This document shows, in pieces, positions 1-14,504 of a stretch of DNA of 64,000 nucleotides. The DNA is taken from positions 6,698,588-6,762,587 of the forward strand of contig JANVCC010000049.1 of NCBI GenBank assembly GCA_025345505.1, in the 5' to 3' direction. The notes beneath the pieces were generated by a model, which saw only the letters and a list, made by a program, of their open reading frames with translations, ran no database searches and was not told the origin of the DNA. A program made the position numbers and the translations under genes. Every line of letters starts with the position of its first letter. Within the stretch, counting starts at the first letter, position 1. This stretch comes from Todiramphus chloris collaris. Lineage: Eukaryota > Chordata > Aves > Coraciiformes > Alcedinidae.

Positions 1-2029
1 CACACTTGGCAAAATCAAGTGAGCAGTCCAGAACCAATATCTGGTCGCTTAGAATTGTTAATCCAACATAATCATTAACCTACATTAAAAACTGTGGTTC
101 AGCAAATTGCCATGGTGTTGTGGTTGAACCTCTGCTGGCAGCTAAACACAACGCAGATGCTCACCTACCACTTCCCACCCTCTTCACACACACCTCCTCC
201 TGGGAGATGAGAAGAAGAATCAGAAGGAAATAAAGAAAAAAAAAACAAAACAAAACCTGAGACCCTGGGGGTTGAGATAAGGGCATTTCAATAAAACAAC
301 ACAAATAGAGAAGAAAGCAACAGCACTAATGAAATGACAGACAAAGCAAGTAATAGAAGTCAGGAGAGGTCTACCTGTGCTCAAGATGCCACTTCCCCAG
401 CTCCAGCCACACAGCAGCAAGTTAAAAACAGGCACCCCCATCCAGGGCAGCCCTCCCCTTATATAGGGGCAGGACTCAAAGTGGTATCAAGCATCCCCTG
501 GGCTGTCTCAGTTGTTTATCCCGACTGTGGCTTCTCCCAGATGCAGCTCCTCCCAACTGCTCAGGCCAGCAGCTGCTGGTGATAATTAACCTGAACTGAA
601 CCCAGGACACATGGGAAGATGATGGTGGATGCTTGTAGGTGAGGCTCTGCAGTGAGTACTGAGCCTTGCTCCGTTACTTGTAACCCTTAGAATGAGCACC
701 TCGTATAAACAGTTCTTCCTAAAAGCTCAAAAATCATGTTTTACAAATAAGCCCTTAAAAATTCACCATTTTCTGCCAGTAAACTCCTGTAAAATATTTA
801 CAATATTCAAAGTGAATCTGAATGCAAAACAATTCTTTCCTTTTTCAGGTGAAAAGTTGCAGAAGATGTTCCTCCCAGCTCCAGCCCTGGCAGGCAGAGC
901 TATTTCAGACTAGCTTGTGCATGTTCTCTAATGCTTTTTAAAGACATTATAGGTGGCAGATTGATTTTTATTAATTATTTCTATTGCAGCAACACCTAAG
1001 GCTGATCTGATGTTGCTCTTCTATTGCGTAGGAGTAACAAATAATGAGATTATCAGGTTGTGTGTACTGCCTCTGAAAGTGCTGTGTTTGGGACTTGTAT
1101 CATTTGTTGCAACGTACCCCGTAGACAATATTTATCAGAGCAACACAAAAAGAATCCATAATATTCAGGCGGCTGCTGCTACCTCCACGATCAGATTACG
1201 ATGGCAGCTCAGGAAAACTGTTGAACAAGTTTCAGTGTCTTCCCCATAAGGACTGCACATGAGCAATGAAACGGAACTATCAGCCTGCTTCAAAATGCAT
1301 CCTCGAGTGGAGATGTAACGTATAGATGTGCAAACAGCGAGCATCCTCATCGCCTGCAAGTGCTTGTCCCCATAGCTGGCTGGAGGTGACCTCCCACAGC
1401 AGAGCTGGTGGAGCAGCTCTGCGAGAGCTCCTCTTTCACTTCAGCATGGTCACCTCTCCCAACATCCAGGACCTGCAAGGATGGTGGTTAACTGCACTGC
1501 CCGACGACTGCAGGCGTTCACAGACCAGCTGGGCAGCAGCAGCTCCACCATCATCCTCCATTGCTTCAGCCAGATACCTGCCCTTATTACCCATCTCATC
1601 TGGCACGTATGCTTCTGTGATATCTATTCAAGAACAGGATCCCCTATGTATGAAGGGAGAGAACTGCTGACAGAGAGAATGTAGCTTACTATTTAAATCC
1701 TACTTTAAAAAGAAAAATGCCTTTTTTAATAAAATTTCCGTAGAAGAGTCTCTCTAGTGTACACAAAGCCGTGGGGAAATTTCCCAAAGGGTACAGTGGA
1801 GATTACAAGATACAGCTTAGGCTGGAGCATCAGGGGGTGGATGCTTTGAACTCAGGGGGTTTCTAAAAGCACAAGGGAAATTCTTCCAGAGTCAGAGTAT
1901 TTCACAGTGTTTTAATAGGGGACAAATTACTTTTTTTCTTTTTTTTTCCTGCAAATCTGCCCAAAGAATCACAAACATTTTTCCTCCCTCAAATCATTTG
2001 CTAGTGAGAGAGAGATAACAATACATCCC
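1..2029. other. Intergenic, no gene found
   Basis: Unique-looking non-coding sequence. An A-rich run lies near 232-257 and an AT-rich stretch at 690-1010. CCCCTTATATAGGGGC near 466 contains a TATA-like word but no supporting promoter context. Frames are short and of chance composition. Confidence 0.5.
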
Positions 2030-2150
2030 CAATAGTCTAACTCCACCTATAGATCTCAAAGCACTCGATAAAGTTTCACAGCTTTCATGAGCGCTATTTT
2101 TCAGGGGCAGGGAGAGGTGAAGTGACTTCACTAAAGAGCTAACCTAAGTA
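2030..2150 (+). mobile_element. Ancient SINE-like (MIR-type) fragment
   Basis: TATAGATCTCAAAGCACT..ATAAAG, then CAGGGGCAGGGAGAGGTGAAGTGACTTCAC, resembles the widespread amniote SINE core (CTCAAAGCACTTTACAAAG.. GAGAGGTGAAGTGACTTGCCC). Heavily diverged. The family is not assigned; it could be an L3/CR1-type tail instead. Confidence 0.45.
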
Positions 2151-4149
2151 GTTGAATCAAAAAAGACCTTATTATAGTAACACAAAAGCTTTGTTTGAGA
2201 TACTACGATTTGACATCATCCCAAAAAATATAATGCTTTAGGGCATGACTCCATAGCCATTAACGTTTGTGTAAGGCTTTCCATTGACATTGGTGGAAGC
2301 TGGGTCTGCCTTTTAAAAGCTATCCCTTCTTCCACTCAGACAAGCCTTTTCTTTTTTTTTTTTCCCATTTGCAGCTGATGTTCTCCAGCCTGTTTTCTGG
2401 AAAGCAACAACTTTTCCATTTTCACATAGAGCAACTTTATTTCCATGGTACGCCAGTCTGCTTGGGATGTCATGGCGTGGCTCACAGCAAACACTAACAT
2501 GACATGACAGGCAGATGCAATTCGCTGAGCTCTGCCTTGGCAGGACAAGCCAGGGAAAGAAGTCTAAAGCAGCTTTTTTTCCAAGGAAATGAGGGAGAGG
2601 GAGGGGAGAAGTGGACGGCTGAATCCCCCATTTCTGCTTCCAGACAGAGAGACCTAAAGTTATACAGCCAGGTTTTGCTATGGGCATGGCACAGCACCAT
2701 GTCCCCAGAGCCAGAGGGGACAGCAAGGGCACTGTCAGCCAAGCTGGGGATGACCACAGCATCCTGAGCCAGGGTGATGTGTCTCTCTGCATGACCTACC
2801 AGCTCACAGTCACACAGCTGAGTCGTGTGCAAACTCAGGTCTGACTCTCCAAACACCCAGGAGACATCACATCCTTTAGCAGAGGGACAAAAAAGAATAA
2901 ATCATGTTGCTTACCTAGGCTGTAATGCCTTGGAGTGACACCAAGACATTAAAGCACACAAGGCGAGTGACAGGAAGAAGGAAGCATCCCACATCTCTGG
3001 TGGCACAGAGTGGCTCATACATATTGGGGAGCATGAACTCATCACCCAGTGGAGCTAAACTCAAAGGAGGATCTACCCTCGGTCTCCAGGGATCCCTCTG
3101 GAGGGTCAATCATCTCGGGAGCTGGGTGCCTCCTCACACTGCTGACTGAGGAGCAGTACCTGGCCAGCCCTGCTTGCTGGTGTGAGCAGCCCTTGGCGTG
3201 CACCCGCTACTGTACCCAGACCGCTCTCGGGAGAGGAGCCAGCTCAGCAAAGAGCCCTGCCCAGACCTGGGCTTTAGTCTCAAGGCAGCCCTACAGACTT
3301 CTCCAGGAATACTCCTTCTCGGCTCCATCGCATCATTGTCTTCCCACATCTGCTTCCCAGAGTCAGGCCTGACAAACTGCAAGAATCAGCGTTGCATCAG
3401 GGCTGAAACAGCTCAGCATAGCTTTGGACTAGAGCCTGCCTTCACATGGTGGAGTATTCCAGCCACACACCAGACACCGTCACTCCTTGGACAGGGTGAG
3501 TATTTCTAATGACCCCAGAGCCTGCATTAATTCATTTCCCGTGATCCAGAGACTGGAAGACAACCCTCAGCTTCAGTAGGACGTTGGCTCAAGCCCACAT
3601 ACATCAAAATGTATCTGCAACGTCCAAGCTGTCCCCATCTGTTACCCTCACTGTGAAGTTTACAGATGAGAAGGAGGAAAAGCCTTAAAATACAAGGTGC
3701 AAGCCCTGCTCTTGCACAGATGTACAAGGCACGTTTAACTGCTCGCATGGACATGGAGCGTTATCTCAGCTGTCCCCAGGAGAGACCAATAATGCAGAGA
3801 TGCCGGCACACATGCCAGGCTTTCAACACATCCTGCTCAGTGCAAGCAGAATTAAGGTCAGCTTGCATCTTGCAGAGCCCCAGACATGTACTTTTCAGGA
3901 GTTTCAAGCAGGTTGAGATAATTAACATCAACATTTATTCATATTCATTAATATCCATTCTATACAGCATAGAACAAAGTCTCAGGGATCTGAGCACAGT
4001 TTGCAGGACTGCATCTCTCCAGCCCAGCACCAGGAAAGCCACAGGCTGGGCTGGGTGGTCTCCCTCCCACCTCCACCTGAAGCACAACCATCTCTGAATC
4101 TCCCAGCTCATGGCCAGTCCCCATAAGGTTTATGACTCCCCTTGGCCGC
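2151..4149. other. Intergenic, no gene found
   Basis: Mixed composition. A very weak SINE-like resemblance around 2790-2860 (CAGTCACACAGCTGAGT, ACTCAGGTCTGACTC) was too short to call. Several overlapping open frames exist in multiple phases at once, which indicates chance. Confidence 0.5.
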
Positions 4150-4370
4150 TCGAAGCCTCCGAGGAGCCCAAGAGCCTGCGGGTGCTTATTGCAGTGGGAA
4201 TGAGGATCCTGTCTGTGGTCCCGCCACGCTGGCACTCGAGGCACCGCTGCCGTCTGCCTGGTGCAGCCGCTTGGCAGCCGGCACGGCAGCCGTGGAGCAG
4301 GCGCTTCCCAGGAAGGGTCGGTGTCAGGATGAACAATGGCTGCGCGGCAGCGCCGGGAAAGCGGCACAAC
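4150..4370. other. CpG-rich patch
   Basis: By eye nearly twenty CpGs in about 200 bases, around AGCCGGCACGGCAGCC and AATGGCTGCGCGGCAGCG. No promoter elements or coding exon can be assigned. Confidence 0.35.
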
Positions 4371-7300
4371 AGACTCTCAACACAGAAATTACTCCAGGCA
4401 CAAAGAAAACACCAACAAAGATCATACTCAACAAAGAGAGGCAGGAATTTCACAGCAGAAGAGAAGAATAGAGACTTTAAAAGCTGCTTTCATTTCACTT
4501 TGCAGCTCTGTACATGGACAGTCAAGCACCAGAAACGTTAGGGCTTGGGGCACACTGCAGGTCACCAGGATTTCCTCATTTATTGCTTATTTCTTATATA
4601 AGCTCACTACAAACACAGGAGTCCTCATCCTCTTTGTATTGTTTGGAAACAGTGAGAATGAATAGGATCTTTTCTTTTTCTCTGCTCTTCCTCTGAAGGG
4701 CTGCAGTAATGAGCGGAGGATGTAGTTCACTTCTCTGAGAGAGGAGGCTATTAGAGCTGGTGCTAAACACCCACATCAGAGCAGCTGCAAAGCAACCGCT
4801 CCCTCCTCTCCTCCTCAGGGAAGTCACAATCCAGTACCTCCACTCAGGAACGACAAAGAGGAAGGCACTACTAAAGGACACTGCTGAAAGGACTGGCTCC
4901 TCCTGGTCCCACGCAACATCAGATCCCCTTCACGCCACAGTTTCACTGCAGGCAGCAGAGCTAGGAACAGGGGTCAGCTCCAGGAGCTGGAAAAGGGCAG
5001 CTGCAGGGAGCACAGCCAATGGGAAGAGGATGAACAGTTGGTATCTGGCCAGACGCCTCCCAGTCCTAAGGAATTTGAGTTCTCTGAAAACCCCTGTCAC
5101 AAGGCCAGGTTGAGAGCTGCCGTGACCCTAAAGTGATTATCGCCTTAAAGTAGGTTAGTGTGTTAATAAATTAATTATGCACCGAGGTAGCCAGTTGTCT
5201 GAGGAGAGAAGGATTAAAATTACATTCTTGATAAATTAGGAGCAAGACGTCCTGTGGGGAAGGCAAAGAAGGGAAGATCTGAACCCAAAGGAGTCCGGCA
5301 GGAAACCCAAAGAAGAAACAAGGTGAAAACTGCCCTCCGTGCCCATCACTGGAGTGCGTGCCCTGGTGATGAGGAGCTCTTCTGGAGTCTGCATTCCCCG
5401 TGTTCAGTAACTACCAGCACCACCACCACCCAACAAACAAACGGCACAGGGAGGCACAGGTATTGAAGGGGATGCCAACTTGCAGCTAAAGATGCCACAA
5501 AGTCAAAGCCTGTCACCAAACTATCAGTGGGAGGAGAGAAACGCTCCAGGAATGCCTTGTGCCTCCTCCCCTGAGCAAGCAGTGATTACTAAGGACATTT
5601 CCATGAGCGGTGTATGATCTTTATTTTTTTCATGCACAATGACCTTTAAAAGTACTGGCTAAGCTATTTGCATTGCCTAGCCCAGAGTTTCAACAGACAG
5701 CAGGAAGACGAGCATTAACCTTAATGGCTAAATCACTTCATACCACTCTGAAGATGGAACACTCCCATGAGTCGGCAAAAGACCATTTCCATTTGATTAT
5801 TATGTATTTAAACGGCAAAAAGCATCTCTTAAAACTCAAAGTTACATGCCAGCCAATGTTCCCCTGGTTTTCTGGAGGGCCAGACCAGGAAACACCCTGC
5901 CTGGGGCTTGAGCAGGGCTGCTTTGGGAAGGAAACAGGACACCTTTGAAGACGCCTTGCCGTCATGATGGGGGATAGGAGAGGGCATGCCCCAGCACAGT
6001 CACACCACTTGCCATGGCTTCTCTTCTCCCACCACACAGGAGCAGGCATGAGAGAGCTGTGAATTCAGGTCTGAGCCCCAAACCCTCCTGAAGCACTCAC
6101 GGCAGGTTTGCGACTCCTTTGAGCTGGGATCTCACACATCTTTTTTTGGAGAAAAAGGATTTTGTAATGTAAGTTGTATTTATATCCACAGTAAAGAAGC
6201 AGCATAAAAAGCATGTAAATAAAATCACAGCCCCCTCAGCATGCTGTTTAGGTGAAAATACCCACTTTGGAGCAGGTTTATTTGTACGTTCATAAACACG
6301 AAGCCCAAAAGGAGTAAGCAATGCTGGAATAAATTCCTGGAAATTGCAATGCTCGTGGCAAAATGTTGTGTGTTATTCAGCCAGCTCTGATAATTAAAAC
6401 CTCACATTCAGCCAAGGTCAAAATATGGCCCTCATCCAATGCATATTTACTTCCATGGAAAGGTTTTCACTGATCCTAAGAGATTCCCAGAAAAGATCAG
6501 TTCACTATCCCTCCCACAGGCACGCAGCCACATCCGATAATACAGCTGTTTCCTAGCAGCTCACAGCAGAGTTCTGCAATGATTTGAGAGGGAAGATGAG
6601 AGCAAACGTTACCGTGACCAAACTGCAAGGTGTGTGGGCCTGCTCTGACCCAGCCAGGGCACCTGCTCCAGCCTCTCCTTCTTTATCACATCAGCTTTAA
6701 TAACTAACTTCAGCCCTTGCAGAGATGGCAGTATCCACTAAGCTGCTATTAAGCCCCTGATGTCACCTCTGACAGCGGATGGCTTGCAGCCCACCCAAGC
6801 ACCAAACACATTCTGCCTCAGCAGCTGGGTGCAGCTGAGCAGCACCTATATCTCCATATATCTGTCTGTCCAAAGAGATGATGTGCTGCCTCCCCACGTG
6901 CAGAGCAGAATTTCTCACCCAGCTCCTCCTGACACTTGCCTACTTCTCCCAGTCACCCTCCTAAACCTGGGCTATCCCCAACAAAGCCATCCCAAAGAGA
7001 ACTCCAGGCTGCAGAAACCTCCGGGCTCATGCTCCAACCCCTGTGCAGACAGTGAGCATGATAATGGGGTTGTACCTGGCCCACCAAAAAGGCCACCACA
7101 AAATGAGCCTTGGTGATGAGTCTGGACCTGAAGTGTGTACATGGAGGTGTAAAGTGCCCAGAAGACATGCAGTGGCCTGGGGAGGCCATCTCCCTGCCTA
7201 AGAGGTCAGTGGCTGTTGGCAAAGGTCACAGGAGACACCAATAACATCTCAGCTACTAGAAGAAGATTTGACAGAAGACATCTGTCAAAGCTCTCGTACT

Positions 7301-10300
7301 ACAAACTACTCGAGAGGAAGCATGTGATCGTATTATTGGAGCTTGTATTGTGCTGCTGAGCAGCACTATTCTTCATGTCCTTTTGTCATTTAAGGAAGAC
7401 TTTTGTGACAGCATTTGCCTATCTCTTGTAATTCCGTGCAGGTTTGTAAAGTGCCCTATTTTAAAAAACCACTATACATTAGATTTTCCTGTTCTCATTT
7501 TTCTTGATGTACAATACTGTCTAAATCAGTTTAAGATCAGGCCTGTACATCATCTCTGGAAATGAATACAAATACCTCTTATTCCAAGTCAAATTAAATA
7601 ATCAGGAGATACAGTGGCCACTCACATATTTAACCAAAGAAACGTAAAGCCCAAAGCTTTTTGCTGTTGTGAGACCTCCCACACTGCAGCCTCTCCATCC
7701 CCAGCATAGCCACACCAGGGAGAGCCATCATCAGCACCATTCCAGCCAGGAGAAGTGCCACAGGATGACACCAGCCTTGCCCCAGTGGCTGCATCCAGCA
7801 AACCCTGCACAGGCACAGCCCAAGCAGGGGCTCTGGTGCTGCTGTGCTGGCCCCTCCACAGCATCTCAGCTCCTGGTCTGCAAGGGGGACCCTGGGGAGC
7901 CCCCCACTGTAGTTCTCCTTTCCAAAAGCCAGATGGATGCAGACACAGAGCATTGCATCAGCAGGTTGCCAAGGGCCTCGGGGTTGCATCCCAGTCATGT
8001 TTAAGTTTTCATGCACATTTAATCCAAAACATACCTTGGACTTTAGCATTTGCTGCCAGTCATGCCTGCTTGACCCAGCACAGCCTGCGTGGGCTCCCCA
8101 GGCACTTGGCCCCGTGCAGGGCAGTGTTTGCCCCTGGCAGGACCAGAGCACAGCTCACTGCCCAGGAGCAACTGGTCTTGCAAAAGGTGCTAACAAGGAG
8201 CAGCTGTCCAAAGGCAAAGAGCTTCGGACAGCCCACAGAGGCCCTCTTGAAATCCATTGCCTCTTTTTAATAAGCTGCAATTATTCTAATTGGATGCAAA
8301 GAGGAGGAACAGGCACCAAGACTAATGGCAAGAGGCTGGGGGAGATGCACATAGCAGCCACCCTGGCTGTTCCACAGGCACCTTTCAGCTGCTGAGTAGT
8401 GTGGAGCCACAGGGTGCCACAGCCCTTCAAGGGGTGTTGAGCATGCAGGGGGACCCTTGCCCTTCCTTGGCCACCACATCTGTCCTCATGGGACAATGAG
8501 CACCACGAGCTTGGCTGGGCTTGGCACACCCCATCCCTGCCTGCACCCTGCCTCTCCTCTGGCTTTTCTCCCCAGCTCCAACAGCCAGCTCGGCCACCCA
8601 GCTACCCACCCCTGCTTTGTATGCCTGGCCATGCCTTCAGTCATTGGTATTAGCCTCCTCCTCGACTGCTACAGCATGATTTTGTTTGGGTGATGGAAGC
8701 TGAATGCAGTAGTCAAGGCTGACACATAACGCTGATTGATATATTGGTGCATAAGAGTTTTTATGTTACTGGCAAGTGACTATCAGGCAGTGTGCGTGCT
8801 CCTTTTCAACTTGCCAGCAAAAAAAAAAGAAAAAAAAGCAGGAGAGAATGCAGCAGGAATTCTAAAGGAGCAGATGCCCTGATGGCAGGCTCCAGAGACT
8901 GGTGCCTGCCCCAGCCCAGGGCTCACTGCACAGCCCAGGGGGCAGAAACCATCTGCCTGCCACAGCAGTGAGGAGCTCAGATGCAAAGGGGAGATGGGAC
9001 CCCCAGGTAAAGGAGGTGCTGACACTTGTGCTTAGGATGAATGGAACCAGAGGGGCTCAGGGCCACCAGCATCCTGCCCTCCTGCCTGAAGCTGTGTCTG
9101 GAGATGACGAAGCGTACCCGTGGCCCCTTGTCCTTTCTGAAGAGGATCTGGGGCATCCTCACTGGAAATGTACATGGTCTAACTCTGTGCTGGCATCATC
9201 ACACAGCCCCACAGAACTATGGGTTGGCCAGGGAAGAAGCAGTTGCTCTCTCCTCTGCTTCCCAGCTTCCCAGCAGCACCAGCCAGGATCGCTGCTGCCT
9301 GAGTCAGAGTCCCAGGCAGCGAGTGAGGGAAGTGGACTCGAGCATGGGACTTGAGTAGCAGCTTTTATGAGCTTTACACAAAAAAAATTATGCCTTTATA
9401 AAAGCTTAACAGCAGGTAGGCATAAGGCCATGAGAAACAGGGAGGTGGTAATGGTCTTTTGAAAGTAATTCCTTTCAACCGTAAAACCAAGACTTGATGA
9501 AAATGATAAGCCATGGGATGTGGCTGCCTGATAGCGTATTAACATAAATGCTTCAAGTAGCAGCCACAGCGGCCTCGCGAGCCAGCAGGAACGGGGGGAA
9601 TTAGCAGCCTCGGCAGCCGAGGTGGGGAGCTGCTGCACACAGAGCCCCGGGAGGGAAGCAGCAACGATAATTAATTGTTGGGCTGGAAATGGGCCCACCT
9701 GCATAAGCCGCCTCTCCTGCCCTGCAGCCCAAGCTGGGGCATGAGGGAGAGTGGCTGCTGGGGAGCAAGAACAAGATATTGTCACATCCCACCCTAGCTC
9801 ATCCCACTTCACCCTGTTTCTTTCCATCTTACTATCATTTCATCTCAAACCATCTTACCCCATTCCAGGCAATCATTGCCCAGTGCTTGCTGTGGAGAGC
9901 AAGAGACCTTGTTCCTACCTCATTTTCCATCTTTGTGTTTTCTTCCTCCTGCTCCCTGGGAGACAAGCAGACATCACTACAGAGGGGGCTCTCAGGTGAC
10001 CCGTTCTCAAATTCAAATCACCACCCCTCAGGAGATGCTCACCTGCACCAAACCACAGTGTTGGGAGCCTGGGGGCACTCCCCTACCCTTCCCTGCCCTG
10101 CCCATGAAGCTCCCCCTGCTCGCTCCCCTTAATAGACCCATAGTTAGAAACACAACTTCTGACAAATGAATTTTCAGAATCCAAACATCCCCTTACAAAA
10201 CTAATATTCCAGTTCACTGGTGTCCCTGCCAGGAGGATGCGATTTGGTTGCACAGTCTATTATGTTCCAGAACGTGAAAGGTCAGGCTTAAATGGGATTT

Positions 10301-13300
10301 TTCACTGTAAAAGTCACCTACATGAATGACACACAGTACCACCACAAGGCATTTGTAAAGCAGAATCCAGGATTATGGATGCACCATTTACTTCTGTTTA
10401 TCTCCCAAACAGAAAACTGGAAAATATTTGCCTCTCCCGAGCTTTCAGCTTAAGAAATTTCCTGGAGCTCTGTGGGCTTTAGGGGCAGGCTGTCAAACAA
10501 AAGAGAAACGCCGGGAGCAATTAGCACAGGTGGGGATTGAAATCCTGCCCTGAAGTTTCATTCCGCCTTGGGATCCATCTCAGCGGGCATGAAGATGCTC
10601 TTCGGTCGGGTCCAGGTGTTGGTAAAGTGGGATGCTGCCTGCAGCACGAAGTGAGGCAGTGGGTGCTGGTGGTGCTTGCTGCCTCCGGGAGCGGCACGAT
10701 GCGGACGCGTGGGGCTCGGTGCCATGCCATGAGGCTGGCCAAGGGGAATGGACTGATGGGACACTTCTGGTCAAGTGTGACCACACACTGGTTCACGAGG
10801 AGATGCAAGTGCCAAGATGGAGGTGTACACCAAAGGGTTCTCCTCGTCGCTCAGCAGTATCCCATCGCATCCCAAACCTGCTCTCCCCAGGTATAAGCCC
10901 CATATCCTTGCATCATCTTTCAGATTCCTCTTCACACTTCCGATTTTTACTACTGGGATAAAAGTGTTTTGAAAGCAGCCTCCTCTGAGGACTGAGGAAA
11001 AAAGGATCAAGATGTGAGAGTTGGGTTGAGAGGCGAAAGGTTTTGGGGACAAAAGAGAACAGAGCTGCTTTGCCCTTTCAGGATCACGCATCCTGCTCTG
11101 GCTTACTGCAGAAGATCCAGAAGAAAGGGAGAGCCCTTTCAGCATGGAAAAGCAGAGAAAGGTTCAGTACAGAGAGCAGCAGGAGTGAGAGCAGCCCCAT
11201 TATCTGACAGAAGTAGAAATAAGACTGGGGGAAAGAATGACTTAAAAATAAAAGGAACATTAAAACCGATGTTTCCCGGAGCATAGGTGTGTGTGTTTCT
11301 TCCCATGAGGAGGGCATTCTGAGGGATAAGCAGGGTTAAAGAGCCTCATTCATCTTCCCCTTACAACTGTGCTGACTCAGAACCTGGTCAAACAAGTTTA
11401 ATCTTTTTAGCAACAACAAAGAGAAGTGGAAGGAGGGTGGAAAGGAGCCAGCCTGGACGGGCAAAGAGGGAGAAAAAGAAAGCACAGAAAGAAAACTTCC
11501 CTTTTACAGCTTTCAGTTATTCATTCCACCACAGAAATTTGGCCTGATGGGCTTAGGGAGAAAAACAATGTCAGTAGAGTTGTGGCACTGTACCCATCCT
11601 CTCCACTCACACTGCCCCAGCAGGATGGTGGGTACCCAGCATGGATGGCACCAGCACTGCCACCTCCAGCCCAGGACATGGGGATGGCAGAGGGAGGGCA
11701 GCAAGGCAAGAAGGGACGGGGCAAGGAGAAGGAGGTTTAGGAGGTCGCTGGTGGGGATGGAGCCAGAGCCTCCCTATTCCCAGGGTCATGTGCTTCCGTC
11801 AGTGCACGGTGCCTACCCAGGTACCAGCACCTCCTGCTTCCAGGGCACTGGCAGTGACTGCCCAGCCAGCTGCCTGCTGGCAGCCCTAGTATCCAGTTAT
11901 CCCTGGTAATCCAAACCTCAGCCTGGAATACTTCTGAACTCTATGGGCCAGAAGAATATCAGGGCAGGGTAAAGAAACATCTTTTTCCCTTTTTGGAGAA
12001 GAGCAGTGTGAGGACACTGCCGTTGAGTCTCACTTGAAATGGAGGCGTTCATTAGCAGCACTGCTCTGTGAGGAAAATGGCCATCGTCTGCAAGGGAAAG
12101 AATACTTCAAAAAAATCAAACACACTGTACAAAATAATCTACACTGGCTGGAAGACGAGGTCTTTTTCATCCTTAATTTCTGTAATTCCCAGTCATGCCG
12201 AGTATGATGCATCCTCATTTATAATGTAAGAGTTAAGGTTGGGGCAACAATTATTTTCAGGATCCTATAATCTCAACTGTAAAATTTCACCCCAGGCTGA
12301 AAATGAAAGAGCAAATCCTTCACTTTGGCATGAGCTGTATAAGACACAAAGCAGTTCCACTGCTAGCAAGTTACGCAAATATAAATGCACATTAGATTCC
12401 CCACTTAACATTATTTTTTTTCTGATCTCGAGCCAAAAATAAGATCTGAACCAAAATACGAATTTTTCATTGCATGTTTCTGATTCAAGATGTAAAAACA
12501 GACTTCCGAGGCTCCAAGCATCTACCTGTTTTCACCCACCTCCAGAGCCCTGGAGATGGGTTTGCTGAGCACACACCCTGCAGACAGCTACATTGTCTGG
12601 CTGTGCTGCCGGCTGTCGTAAAGCCTCTCCGAAATGGCTCACTCCAGTTCTGCTCCGGATCCGTACCTGGCTGCACGCTGCCAGTAAGAAATTAAAGGGA
12701 AAAGAAAAACAAACCCAACCTGTCTCGACACAGCAATATTAGCAAATGCTGCAAAACACAGACCGCCTTGGAAAGGTCTGTGCAGCGACGACCGTGAGTG
12801 TAAACATGGGATCCCAGCTCAGCAGGCAGAGTGCGGAGCAGCATCTGCACCCAGCCTGGCCACGGTCTCTGCCACTTGCTCTGGTTTGTGTTGTGGTGAG
12901 CTCTCCTGCCCGAGCCACAGTGCTTTGGGAATGTCCAGCCTCAGAGAAGGGGTTTTTGGATGGGAAAGTTCATGCTCTCCCAGGTCTGCTCCCTTCCAGA
13001 TCTCAACAGAGAGTTTTTTATGGGAAAGGGGATGCTCTGTTTGCAAACACAGACACACGAGCCCTGCAAAGCACCACGAACACCAAACCTGTGAGAGCTG
13101 CCGGGGATGGGGTGAGCAGAGACTCCAGTGGATCGATGCCAATGACACCTTCTCAGCACCCGCCCCCAGAAAACACCCACGTGTACGGGCAAACCTGCCC
13201 GTGCTGCAGTGTGGGCTCTGCTCCTTTGGGTCAGGTTGATTTTTAGTTCTTCTTTTTGCTTCTTTAAGGAAAAGGGGCATTTCCTCCCACTGGATCACTG

Positions 13301-14449
13301 CCCAGCAGGTTAAGCAGGCTGGGAACCCATGCTCAGAGCCGCTGCCCTCCTGTCCCAGCGTGGGGACACGGGAGAGGAGTGCGACAAGGCAAAAGGACTA
13401 AAGCACTTCTTCTGGTCATAAAATCTGACAGTGCAATGACAGGCTGGGGAGATGTTAATTACCATTATTGTTGCTCTGGCCATTAAAAGGAGGAATGGTC
13501 TCTGCTCTGGAGAGGTCTGCCCTGGTCTGATCTGGGAAAGCATCCCAGGACAGCCCTTAAGTACCTGCTTAAAATGCAGCTCATGTTGAAGTGCTACCCT
13601 CATTTGGGCTCGAGGAACCAAGTGCTTAAGGGATTTTTTTTTTTCTCTCCAAGCAGAGCCAGTCCAAGGCCACACAGACGCAAGGCTGGGAGGAAGAACA
13701 ACAGGGGAGGCTTCCCCTCTCAAAACATCAAGATGCTTTGAAAGACACGGCCAGGCTGAGCCTGCAGGAGAGCACACACCACGGAGAGGACAGGACGGGC
13801 GGCAGATGTACAGATGCATTTGCAGGCCATGAGGCAAAGAGAAACACTGAATTTCTGTGCAGCTGCAGACAGCTGTGGGTGCTGCTGTGCAGGGGGAGCA
13901 GAACCTCAGCCCCTGCACCTGCACTTGCTGTAGCTCAGGCAGGCGTGCCTAAAATGAGCTTTAGGCAAAACCCTTCATTTCCAGACTAAGAGTGTAAATG
14001 GCTGATCTAAACCAGCCCGGCTGATTTCCTGGAGAGGATGGTGGCAGGAGCTGCTCTGTCTGCAGTTGGTGAGAGTGGTAACCCTGGCTGGTGGTGGTGA
14101 ACACCAGAGTGGGATGTGCCCCCAGTACCTGCCTCCAGCAGCAGCTGAAGAGTGTAGACCCCATCATGGGCTCTGCGAGGACCTCTCTGGTGCTGCTCGT
14201 GGTGTGAGAGGAAAGTCAGACCACCAATTTTAAACCCAAGTACAGTATTTACACATATGTACACAAGGCTGAGAGATGACAGAATTATATGATTTGCTTG
14301 GTACAGATTTGCTGCTCAATTTTGCAAAATGTAGTGTGTGATGCAGATTGCTATGAGTGTTTGTTTTTTAAATACCAGCTTAAATGGGCACATAAAATTA
14401 CTGTAGCCTTGAGCTGATCCATTGCTCTATGACATTTAACGTTGGGTTG
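4371..14449. other. Intergenic, no gene found
   Basis: About 10 kb without a supportable exon. Open frames up to 204 codons (13310-13924, minus) are Ser/Pro/Cys-rich with no domain or motif. AT-rich stretches at 6120-6480, 10140-10440 and 12030-12480 have a conserved-element look but nothing specific. Short A or T runs at 8820-8840 and 13631-13642. Confidence 0.5.
9786..9868 (+). repeat. Pyrimidine-rich degenerate CATC/CCAT stretch
   Basis: About 80 bases of degenerate CATCC, CATCT and TTTCC words with very little G. Low-complexity, possibly a decayed simple repeat. Confidence 0.4.
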
Positions 14450-14504
14450 CATCAGTCATGCATTGTTGCGTTGCATCGCATAATGTAATGTGACATGACT
14501 GATG
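14450..14504. repeat. Perfect 11-bp inverted repeat with a 33-base spacer
   Basis: CATCAGTCATG (14450-14460) and CATGACTGATG (14494-14504) are exact reverse complements. The spacer is CpG/GCAT-rich (GTTGCGTTGCATCGCATAATG). No gene is adjacent. Confidence 0.6.

Noticed and set aside
455-500. TATA-like word in CCCCTTATATAGGGGC as a promoter
   Set aside because: No other core promoter element or downstream exon; the palindromic word alone is not evidence. The A/T core is seven bases, so it is not a standard CArG box.
13310-13924. 204-codon minus-strand frame
   Set aside because: No recognisable domain, no splice or promoter context; competing frames are open on the same interval.
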